Shown piece by piece: positions 42,986-49,171 of a stretch of 49,171 nt of DNA. A program made the translations under genes and the position numbers. This DNA comes from JBHYGK01 sp051859045 (GTDB lineage: Bacteria; Pseudomonadota; Gammaproteobacteria; Xanthomonadales; Xanthomonadaceae). Under the pieces are notes generated by a model that was not told where the DNA came from, made no database searches, and worked only from the letters and a program-made list of their open reading frames with translations. Within the stretch, counting starts at the first letter, position 1, and every line of letters begins with the position of its first letter. Where the stretch lies: the NCBI GenBank assembly GCA_051859045.1, contig JBHYGK010000016.1, positions 1 to 49,171 of the forward strand, given 5' to 3'.

Positions 42986-43309
42986 ATGCCGACCTCGCCC
43001 GCCCCGCTCCGCCCCTCCAGCCTGCTGGCCATGTGCGCCGCGGCCGTGGCCGGCGTCGCGCCCCTGCTGGTGACCCCGACCTTCCGCGAGCTGTTCGCCG
43101 CCATGGGCACCGAGCTGCCGGCCCTGACCGTGCTCGTGCTGGAGGGGCGGGTGGCGTTCGTGGCGCTGCCGGTGCTGGCCGTGGCCGCCCTGCTGCTGCG
43201 CCCCGGACGGGGTACGGCCCTGGCGGTGTGGGCGGTGTCGGCGCTGGCCCTGGCGCTGACGATCATCGGCCTGTACCTGCCGGTGTTCGCGCTGGCCGGG
43301 GCGGTCTGA
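42986..43309 (+). CDS. Small three-helix membrane protein
   Basis: This 107-aa protein starts with ATG at 42986, divergent from smc. It has three hydrophobic segments (LLAMCAAAVAGVAPLLVTP, FVALPVLAVAALLLRP, LAVWAVSALALALTIIGLYL). The loop FRELFAAMGTELPALT resembles a motif in GspF/PilC-type inner-membrane platform proteins, but the protein is far too short to be one. The function is unknown; it is probably expressed alone. Confidence 0.65.
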   Translation: MPTSPAPLRPSSLLAMCAAAVAGVAPLLVTPTFRELFAAMGTELPALTVLVLEGRVAFVALPVLAVAALLLRPGRGTALAVWAVSALALALTIIGLYLPVFALAGAV

Positions 43310-43323
43310 GGCCGGGGCGAGGC

Positions 43324-43341
43324 GCCCGGCCGCGGCCGGGC
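43324..43341. terminator. Palindromic hairpin between convergent genes
   Basis: GCCCGGCCGCGGCCGGGC is a perfect 18-base palindrome. It sits between the stop at 43309 and the convergent stop at 43342. It could terminate both transcripts, though it has no T-tract on either side. Confidence 0.4.
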
Positions 43342-43584
43342 TCAGGCCTTGCGCAGGTACTCGGGCCGGATCATCAGGCCCTTGATCTTGTCGCTGCTGC
43401 CCTCGACCGACTCGGCGCCGTCGCGCAGCTTGATGTGCTTGATCACCGTGCCGCGCTTGAGCGGCACCGGGCTGCCCTTGACCTTGAGGTCCTTGATCAC
43501 GACCACCGTGTCGCCGTCGGCGAGCAGGGTGCCGTTGGAGTCCCGGACCACCGGGGTGTCGTCGTCGCCGTCGTCGTGGCTCAT
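43342..43584 (-). CDS. yjdM: PhnA/YjdM-family domain protein (short form)
   Basis: This 80-aa protein consists of the C-terminal PhnA domain (PVVRDSNGTLLADGDTVVVI, KDLKVKGSPVPLKRGTVIKH, IKLRDGAESVEG, IKGLMIRPEYLRK). The zinc-ribbon N-terminus of longer YjdM proteins is absent and replaced by an acidic leader (MSHDDGDDDT). Short forms like this are common, and the name PhnA does not imply phosphonate use. TAGACT (minus strand, 43615-43620) is a possible -10. Confidence 0.82.
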   Translation of the reverse strand: MSHDDGDDDTPVVRDSNGTLLADGDTVVVIKDLKVKGSPVPLKRGTVIKHIKLRDGAESVEGSSDKIKGLMIRPEYLRKA

Positions 43585-43707
43585 CGGGGAGCGCCTGTGC
43601 GTGGAAGGGCGCGCAGTCTAGCGCCCGGGGCGCACACCGTCCCCGTCCGCCACCCGCCGGCGCCGCCGCGTGGCAGGCTGCGGGCTCCCCCGCCGAGGTG
43701 CCTCCCG

Positions 43708-44160
43708 ATGGCCATGCCCCCGCCCCGCCTCCCTGCCCGCGTCGCCGGCCTCGCGCTGGCCCTCGTCCTCGCGCCCGCCCTGGCCCGGGACGCCGGCGAC
43801 GGCGGCATGCCGCCCTTCACGCCCGACGGCAGCCAGCGCGCCTGCCTGCTGGAGGGGCGCGGCACCGTCATGGGGCAGCCGTTCGAGGCGCGCGACTGCG
43901 TCGAGGCCCGCGGCATGCCCGAGGACGCGTTCCGGCAGACCTGCGAGGGGATGTCGCAGGCCGCGGTGCAGTTCGGGGGCCCGGCGGCCACGATCACCTG
44001 GCTGGCCACCTGCCCCGGCGGCGCGCAGGCGCGCTGCGAGATGCCGGCGCCCATGCCCGGCCTGGCCATGGCCTTCCTCTACTATGCCCGCGACGCCGAG
44101 CTGCTGGCCACCAGCCGCGAGGGCTGCGCCCAGATGGGCGGCACCTGGCGCGAGGGCTGA
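43708..44160 (+). CDS. Secreted Cys-containing protein, unknown
   Basis: This 150-aa protein has an N-terminal signal peptide (LPARVAGLALALVLAPALA, cleavage after ALA). Seven Cys are spread through the mature part (ACLLEG, DCVEAR, TCEGMS, TCPGGAQARCEMP, GCAQMG). The odd number leaves at least one Cys unpaired or in an intermolecular bond. GAGGTG precedes the ATG at 43708. No family is recognised; it is probably periplasmic. Confidence 0.75.
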   Translation: MAMPPPRLPARVAGLALALVLAPALARDAGDGGMPPFTPDGSQRACLLEGRGTVMGQPFEARDCVEARGMPEDAFRQTCEGMSQAAVQFGGPAATITWLATCPGGAQARCEMPAPMPGLAMAFLYYARDAELLATSREGCAQMGGTWREG

Positions 44161-44173
44161 GGCCCGCCGCGGC

Positions 44174-44464
44174 TCAGGCCGGGCCGCGCTCGGCCGGGGT
44201 CTTCGCGTCGATCGACAGCGCGTGGATGTCGGTCTGCATCAGCTCACCCAGCGCCGCGTAGACGGCGCGATGCCGGGCGATCGGGCCCTGTCCGGCGAAG
44301 ATCTCGGCCGTCACCACCACCGCGAAGTGCCCGCGGCCGTCCCGCGCGCCGGCGTGGCCGGCGTGCTTGTGCGACTCGTCGATGACCTCCAGCGCCGCCG
44401 GCGCCAGCGCGGCCTCGAGCCGGGCGCGGATCTCGGCCGGGCGGGCCTCGCGCGGCAGGCTCAC
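44174..44464 (-). CDS. BolA-family protein
   Basis: This 96-aa protein has the BolA fold pattern. It carries AEIRARLEAALAPAALEVID, the loop with ESHKHAGH, GHFAVVVTAEIFAGQGPIAR, then HRAVYAALGELMQTDIHALS. BolA proteins work with monothiol glutaredoxins in Fe-S cluster handling and affect morphology and stress responses. The His in ESHKH and the C-terminal His of DIHAL are the usual cluster ligand positions. It overlaps the preceding YciI gene by 4 bases (ATGA), so the two are co-translated. Confidence 0.9.
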   Translation of the reverse strand: MSLPREARPAEIRARLEAALAPAALEVIDESHKHAGHAGARDGRGHFAVVVTAEIFAGQGPIARHRAVYAALGELMQTDIHALSIDAKTPAERGPA

Positions 44465-44760
44465 GGCAGCACCGCGAGGAAGGGCCGCACGTCGACCGAG
44501 GCGTAGACGCCGCCGGCGAGGTAGGGATCGGCGTCGGCCCAGGCCCGGGCGTCGGCGAGCGAGGCGAACTCGGCCACGATCACGCTGCCGGTGAAGCCGG
44601 CCGGGCCGGGGTCGGCGGCGTCGATGGCCGGCAGCGGGCCGGCGAGCGTCAGGCGGCCTTCGTCGCGCAGGGCGTGCAGGCGGGCCAGGTGGGCGGGGCG
44701 ATGCGTGCGGCGGGCCTCGAGGCTGCCGGGCCGGTCATGGCCGAGGATCAGGTACCACAT
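44461..44760 (-). CDS. YciI-family protein
   Basis: This 99-aa protein has a YciI/DGPF-type ferredoxin-like fold. Visible pieces are WYLILGHDRPGSLEARRTHR, HLARLHALRDEGRLTLAGPL, GSVIVAEFASLADARAWADA and the YLAGGVY motif. The conserved His/Asp pair (HDRP, RTHRPAH) is present. It is the first gene of a pair with bolA. TATGAT (minus strand, 44790-44795) is a likely -10 in the 40-base gap shared with the divergent YciO-like gene. Confidence 0.88.
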   Translation of the reverse strand: MWYLILGHDRPGSLEARRTHRPAHLARLHALRDEGRLTLAGPLPAIDAADPGPAGFTGSVIVAEFASLADARAWADADPYLAGGVYASVDVRPFLAVLP

Positions 44761-44800
44761 GGGGATGCGCCGATGGACGGTGGGCGCGCATCATACGGCC

Positions 44801-45418
44801 ATGAGCGACCGCTTCCGCATCCACCCGACCCACCCCCAGGCGCGGCTGATCAGCCGCGCCGCGGAGGCGATCGCGGGCGGCCAGCTCGGCCTGCTGCCCA
44901 CCGACGCGGGCTACGCCCTGGTCTGGGGGATGGAGGCGCGCGACGCGGAGGAGCGCGTGATCCGCCTGCGCCAACTGGACAGCAAGCACTTCTTCACCGT
45001 ACTCTGCGCCTCCATCAGCCAAGCCGGCGGCTTGGCCAGGATCGACGACCGGGCGTTCCGCTTCCTCCGGTCCCACACGCCTGGCCCCTGCACCGTGATC
45101 CTGCCGGCCGCTGCCGCCCTGCCCCGCCGCCTGAAACAGGCCAAGCGTCGCGCCATCGGCGTCCGCCTCCCGGACCATCCGGTGGCCCAGGCGCTGATCG
45201 CCGAGGTCCGCGAGCCCCTGCTCGCGACCACGCTGGCCCTCCCGGGCGACGACGACCTCAGCAACCACGAGGCCGACGAGGTGGCCGAGCGCATGATGCG
45301 CCACGTGGGATTCATGCTCGACGCGGGCGATACCGAGCCCGGCCCGACCAGCGTGATCGATCTGACCGATGAAGAGCCGCAGCTGGTGCGCCAGGGCTAC
45401 CGCCCGGTGGACCTCTAG
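44801..45418 (+). CDS. YciO/YrdC/Sua5-family protein
   Basis: This 205-aa protein belongs to the YrdC-like RNA-binding fold. Visible pieces are ARLISRAAEAIAGGQLGLLP, TDAGYALVWG, LRQLDSKHFFTVLC, GPCTVILPAAAALPRRLKQA, GVRLPDHPVAQAL and a PTSVIDLTDE end. It lacks the separate Sua5 domain. Family members make threonylcarbamoyl-AMP for tRNA t6A; the YciO branch has weaker or unclear activity. The start at 44801 matches the family N-terminus; a longer frame upstream overlaps the divergent gene. Confidence 0.9.
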   Translation: MSDRFRIHPTHPQARLISRAAEAIAGGQLGLLPTDAGYALVWGMEARDAEERVIRLRQLDSKHFFTVLCASISQAGGLARIDDRAFRFLRSHTPGPCTVILPAAAALPRRLKQAKRRAIGVRLPDHPVAQALIAEVREPLLATTLALPGDDDLSNHEADEVAERMMRHVGFMLDAGDTEPGPTSVIDLTDEEPQLVRQGYRPVDL

Positions 45419-45548
45419 CCAGACATCCTTCCGCAGCGCGAGGCCCCGGCCCGCGATGCACGCGCCGGCCCGGAGGGCCCGCCCCTTGACCCGTTCGATG
45501 CGATCCGCTCGATGAGCCCGACGCTCCACTCCCGCCAGCCCGAGCCCC

Positions 45549-46544
45549 ATGACGCACGCGCCTGACGCGGCCGCCGCCGCGGCCGACGAGGTCCCGGCCG
45601 ACGCCGCGGCGCCGCCCGACGGCGCCGCCAACGACGCCCCGGCCCGGCCGCAGCAGCAGGAGATGCGCCTGGCGACGGTGCACGGCCAGCCGGTGCTGCA
45701 GATCCCGCAAGACCTCTACATCCCGCCGGACGCGCTCGAGGTCATCCTCGAGGCCTTCGAGGGCCCGCTGGACCTGCTGCTGTACCTGATCCGCCGGCAG
45801 AACCTCGACATCGTCGACATTCCGGTCGCCGAGATCACCCGCCAGTACGTCGACTACATCACCGTGATGCACGAGCTGCGCTTCGAGCTCGCCGCGGAGT
45901 ACCTGGTGATGGCCGCGATCCTGGCCGAGATCAAGTCGCGCATGCTGCTGCCGCGCCCGCCGCAGGCCGAGGGCGAGGAGGAGGACCCGCGCGCCGAGCT
46001 GGTCCGCCGCCTGCAGGAATACGAGCGATTCAAGAAGGCCGCCCAGGACATCGACGCGCTGCCGCGGATGGAGCGCGACACCCACGAGGCCCACGCCTTC
46101 GTGCCCGAGCACCGCGCCGTGCGCGAGCCGCCGCAGGTGGAGCTCAAGGAGATGCTGCTGGCCCTGGCCGACGTGCTCAAGCGCGCCGAGCTGTTCGGCC
46201 AGCACTCGATCAAGCGCGAGGCGCTGAGCGTGCGCGCCCGGATGGGCGAGCTGCTCGCCCGCCTCGGCGACGGCCAGTTCCAGCCCTTCGTGGGCCTGTT
46301 CAAGGCCGAGGAGGGCCGGCTGGGCGTGGTGGTGACCTTCCTCGCCACGCTCGAGCTCGCCAAGGAGCGCCTGCTGGAGATCGTCCAGGAGGCCGCCGAG
46401 CGCGACAACCCGTTCCCGGTGATCTACGTGCGCTCGCTGGCCGCCCACGACGACGGCCCGCGCCCCGCCTTCGACGCCCGCGACGAGGGCGAGGGCGAGG
46501 CCGGCGACGCGGACGGCGGCGTGCTCGAGGACGCCGGCGAATGA
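45549..46544 (+). CDS. scpA: Condensin kleisin ScpA
   Basis: This 331-aa kleisin bridges the SMC heads. After an Ala/Pro-rich extension (about 1-38) it has the conserved start (ILEAFEGPLDLLLYLIRRQN, LDIVDIPVAEITRQYVDYI), EYLVMAAILAEIKSRMLLP, and a C-terminal winged helix with VVTFLATLELAKERLLEIVQ. A possible -35 TTGACC lies at 45486-45491 without a clear -10. It overlaps scpB by ATGA (46541-46544). The smc gene is close by, on the opposite strand. Confidence 0.96.
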   Translation: MTHAPDAAAAAADEVPADAAAPPDGAANDAPARPQQQEMRLATVHGQPVLQIPQDLYIPPDALEVILEAFEGPLDLLLYLIRRQNLDIVDIPVAEITRQYVDYITVMHELRFELAAEYLVMAAILAEIKSRMLLPRPPQAEGEEEDPRAELVRRLQEYERFKKAAQDIDALPRMERDTHEAHAFVPEHRAVREPPQVELKEMLLALADVLKRAELFGQHSIKREALSVRARMGELLARLGDGQFQPFVGLFKAEEGRLGVVVTFLATLELAKERLLEIVQEAAERDNPFPVIYVRSLAAHDDGPRPAFDARDEGEGEAGDADGGVLEDAGE

Positions 46545-47602
46545 CCGCCCCCACCGACCATGACGAGCCCATGCACGACGACGCCCTGACCGACGACGCC
46601 CCCGGCCCGCTCGACCTCCGCCCGGCCCCGGCGCCGGCCACCCTCGACGACCCGCGCTTCGTGCGCCGCGTGGTCGAGGGCGCGCTGCTGGCCTCGAGCC
46701 AGCCGCTCACCGTCGCCCAGCTGGGCGCGCTGTTCGGCGAGGACGCGCCCGCCGCGCCGGGCGCCATCGAGCGCGCGCTGGCCGAGCTGGCCGACGGCGC
46801 CGACGAGCGCGGCGTGGTGCTGGTCGAGGTCGCCAGCGGCTGGCGCTTCCAGGTCGCCGCCGACGTGCACGGCTGCGTGGCGCGGCTGTGGACCGAGCGG
46901 CCGCAGCGCTACACCCGCGCGGCGCTCGAGACCCTCGCGCTGATCGCCTACCGCCAGCCGATCACCCGCGGCGAGATCGAGCAGATCCGCGGCGTGGCGG
47001 TGAACTCCAACATCATCAAGACGCTCGAGGAGCGCGAGTGGATCCGCGTGGTCGGCCACCGCGACGTGCCCGGCAAGCCGGCGCTGTTCGGCACCACCAA
47101 GGCCTTCCTCGACTACTTCGGCCTCAAGAGCCTCGACGCGCTGCCGCCGCTGTCGGAGCTGCGCGACATCGGCGAGCTCGAGCCCGAGCTGCCCTTCGAC
47201 CAGGCCCCGCCGAAGGCGCTCGACGCGCCGATCGGCACCGCCGCGCTGGCCGCGCCCGAGGCCGGGGCGCCCGCCGCGGCCGAGGCCCCCGCCGCCGACG
47301 ACGAGGACGCCAAGGCCGCCGCGCGCGCCGCGCTGGCCGCCCGCGTCGCCGCCGAGTTCGAGGACGGCGAGGCCGACGAGGGCGACGACGCCGATGCCTT
47401 CGACGACGGCCATGCCGCAGACGAGGCGCTGGCCGACGCCGACACCGACACCGACACCCAGATTCCCGCCGGCGGCGACGCCGCCGGCGACGACACCACC
47501 GCCGCGATGGCGGGGGACACCACCGACCCCGCCGTGACGGCGACGGTCCCCACCGAAGAACAGGCCAGCCCCGCCCCCGCGGCGGACGCCCGGCCGGAGT
47601 AA
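46541..47602 (+). CDS. scpB: Condensin subunit ScpB
   Basis: This 353-aa protein has two winged-helix domains (about 35-195; VEGALLASSQPLTVAQLGAL, GWRFQVAADVHGCVARLW, ALETLALIAYRQPITRGEIE, FGTTKAFLDYFGLKSLDALP). A long acidic, Ala/Asp-rich tail follows (about 215-353; for example EDGEADEGDDADAFDDGHA). The tail is much longer than the core ScpB and low-complexity. The ATGA overlap couples it to scpA. The start could also be an in-frame ATG at 46559 or 46571. Confidence 0.95.
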   Translation: MTAPTDHDEPMHDDALTDDAPGPLDLRPAPAPATLDDPRFVRRVVEGALLASSQPLTVAQLGALFGEDAPAAPGAIERALAELADGADERGVVLVEVASGWRFQVAADVHGCVARLWTERPQRYTRAALETLALIAYRQPITRGEIEQIRGVAVNSNIIKTLEEREWIRVVGHRDVPGKPALFGTTKAFLDYFGLKSLDALPPLSELRDIGELEPELPFDQAPPKALDAPIGTAALAAPEAGAPAAAEAPAADDEDAKAAARAALAARVAAEFEDGEADEGDDADAFDDGHAADEALADADTDTDTQIPAGGDAAGDDTTAAMAGDTTDPAVTATVPTEEQASPAPAADARPE

Positions 47603-47608
47603 ACCCGC

Positions 47609-49171
47609 ATGACCGACAAATCCCGCCGCGTCCTCTCGCTCGGCAAGAAGGACGCCGCCGCCCCCAGCACCGCCCCCGCGGCCTCGAAGATCGAGGAGCG
47701 CCTGCACAAGGTGCTCGCCACCGCCGGCCTCGGCTCGCGGCGCGCGCTCGAGGAGCGCATCGCCCAGGGCCTGGTGCGCGTGAACGGCGACGTCGCCCAG
47801 ACCGGCCAGTCCGTGAAGGGCGGCGACCGCATCGAGCTCGACGGCAAGACCTTCATGGCCACCGCGCTCACCGAGCCGCCGCGCGTGCTGGTCTACCACA
47901 AGCCCGAGGGCGAGGTGACCACCCGCGAGGACCCCGAGGGCCGCCCGACCGTGTTCGAGCAGCTGCCGCGCCTGAAGGGCGCGCGCTGGATCGCCGTCGG
48001 CCGCCTCGACATCAACACCACCGGCCTGCTGCTGCTCACCACCGACGGCGAGCTGGCCAACGCGCTGATGCACCCGAGCACCGGGATCGAGCGCGAGTAC
48101 GTCTGCCGCATCCACGGCGAGGTCAGCGAAGAGGTGATCCAGCAGCTCGCGCGCGGCGTCGAGCTGGAGGACGGCCCGGCGAAGTTCGACGAGATCGAGC
48201 GCATCGGCGGCTCGGACTCGCACGACTGGTTCCGCGTCGTGGTCACCGAGGGCCGCAACCGCGAGGTGCGCCGCATGTGGGAGAGCCAGGGCTTCCAGGT
48301 CAGCCGGCTCAAGCGCGTGCGCTACGGCACCGTCACCCTGCCCCGCCTGCTCAAGCGCGGCCAGAGCGACGAACTCCCCTCCGACCGCGTCGGCCAGCTC
48401 AAGGCCAAGCTCGGCCTCGAGGCCTTCACCGGCGGCCTGACCCTGCAGCCGGTGATCGGCCAGCGCAAGGCCGGCGGCAAGACCGAGGTCCGCGTCGGCC
48501 ACGAGGACCGCAAGCAGAACGCCTACATCAACGGCTCGATGGCGGAGGAGGAGCGCGAGCTGCGCCGCTTCGACCGCTTCCGCGAGGACACCCCGGCGCG
48601 CCGCGGGCGTCCCGGCGGCGGCGCGGGCCGCGGCAAGCCCGGTGGCGGCGGCGGCTACGCGGGCAAGCCCGCGGGCGGCGGCTATGCCGGCAAGCCCGCC
48701 GGCGGCGGCAAGCCCTTCGGCGCCGGCAAGCCGGCCGGCCCGCGCAAGCCGCGCGGCGCGGGCGGCAACGACGCCCAGCCCCCGGCGCACTACGACCCGA
48801 ATCCGGCGGCCTTCAAGACCTGGTACGTGCCCGACGGCGTGCACACCGGCCCGAGCGGCCACCGCAACCCCGGCGGCAGTGGCCGTCCGGGCGGCTTCGG
48901 CGGCGGCGCCAAGGCGGCCGACGGCGGCTACGCCAAGCCCTCCGGCGGCTTCGGCGGCAAGCCGGGCGGCGGCGGCGGCGCGGGCAAGCCCGGCGGCTTC
49001 GCCGGCAAGCGCGGCCCGGGCGGCGGCGGCAAGCCCGCCTTCGGCGGCAAGCCGGCGTTCGGCGGCGGTGAAGGCCGCGGCCCGGGCGGTCCCGGCGGTC
49101 CCGGCGGCGGCGGTGCGCGCGGCCCGGGCGGCGGCGGCCCGCGTGGCCCCGGCGGCGGTGGCGCGCGCGGG
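47609..49171 (+). CDS. rluB: 23S rRNA pseudouridine synthase (RluB-like), truncated by the window end
   Basis: At least 521 codons are open to the edge. The S4 domain (about 29-75; RLHKVLATAGLGSRRALEER) and the pseudouridine synthase domain are complete. The latter has its catalytic Asp near residue 134 (GRLDINTTGLLLLTTDG) plus RVVVTEGRNREVRRMWESQG. From about residue 333 the protein is a Gly/Lys/Pro/Arg-rich low-complexity tail with many GGGK and GKPAGGG units, interrupted by one ordered piece (HYDPNPAAFKTWYVPDGVHT). RluB modifies 23S rRNA near the peptidyl-transferase centre. It lies 6 bases after scpB, the usual scpA-scpB-rluB order. The stop codon lies beyond the window. Confidence 0.93.
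   Translation, partial: MTDKSRRVLSLGKKDAAAPSTAPAASKIEERLHKVLATAGLGSRRALEERIAQGLVRVNGDVAQTGQSVKGGDRIELDGKTFMATALTEPPRVLVYHKPEGEVTTREDPEGRPTVFEQLPRLKGARWIAVGRLDINTTGLLLLTTDGELANALMHPSTGIEREYVCRIHGEVSEEVIQQLARGVELEDGPAKFDEIERIGGSDSHDWFRVVVTEGRNREVRRMWESQGFQVSRLKRVRYGTVTLPRLLKRGQSDELPSDRVGQLKAKLGLEAFTGGLTLQPVIGQRKAGGKTEVRVGHEDRKQNAYINGSMAEEERELRRFDRFREDTPARRGRPGGGAGRGKPGGGGGYAGKPAGGGYAGKPAGGGKPFGAGKPAGPRKPRGAGGNDAQPPAHYDPNPAAFKTWYVPDGVHTGPSGHRNPGGSGRPGGFGGGAKAADGGYAKPSGGFGGKPGGGGGAGKPGGFAGKRGPGGGGKPAFGGKPAFGGGEGRGPGGPGGPGGGGARGPGGGGPRGPGGGGARG

Noticed and set aside
43342..43584. Phosphonate-degradation enzyme
   Set aside because: The PhnA/YjdM name is historical; no phosphonate genes are near and the zinc ribbon is missing.

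Overview
The window is very GC-rich, with a strong GC bias at third codon positions, and comes from a gammaproteobacterial chromosome. The gene neighbourhoods smc-zipA-ligA and scpA-scpB-rluB, the DUF3011 protein, the Ala/Glu-rich lipoprotein and the overall style point to the Xanthomonadaceae/Lysobacteraceae (a Lysobacter- or Luteimonas-like organism). This placement is inferred from gene content only. No rRNA, tRNA, CRISPR array, transposase or integrase was seen.

Left part (1-16.3 kb), mostly housekeeping. It holds a tandem repeat plus a structured intergenic repeat (1-325), a seven-helix membrane protein, and a DesK/DesR-type two-component pair. A membrane-stress operon follows (RHH-like protein, PspA, YqiJ-like NfeD/OB protein, YqiK flotillin, 82-aa protein). 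Next come a thiolase, a repeat-rich lipoprotein with a clear promoter and terminator, a methylcrotonyl-CoA carboxylase-type beta subunit, an HscC-type Hsp70 with two overlapping J-like partners, and mtnA on the other strand.

Middle part (16.5-32.8 kb). Thirteen tightly packed co-directional genes encode a contractile phage-tail-like particle: sheath, tube, a 1576-aa protein in the tape-measure position, baseplate proteins, a fused hub/spike, a PAAR-like tip, a gp25-like wedge and two baseplate-J-like proteins. The last gene encodes a protein with a coiled coil and a C-terminal helix-hairpin-helix-like domain. There is no capsid, terminase, portal, integrase, lysis cassette, recognisable tail fibre or AAA+ ATPase. 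It looks like a domesticated contractile injection system or a stripped tailocin and is the most unusual coding locus here. A protein with a lysine-rich tail follows and overlaps a convergent DUF3011 gene.

Right part (32.9-49.2 kb), again core functions: epmA, then (minus strand) smc-zipA-ligA, small conserved genes (PhnA-like, BolA, YciI, YciO/Sua5-like), then scpA-scpB-rluB. All three condensin genes (smc, scpA, scpB) lie within about 8.3 kb. rluB runs off the right edge.

The most interesting non-coding signal is an intergenic element present three times (about 96-318, 35990-36265, and inverted at 35725-35975). Each copy has a long outer stem enclosing two 7-bp GC hairpins whose loops carry AGGA. 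The outer stem differs in sequence between copies but keeps its pairing, which suggests selection on a folded structure.
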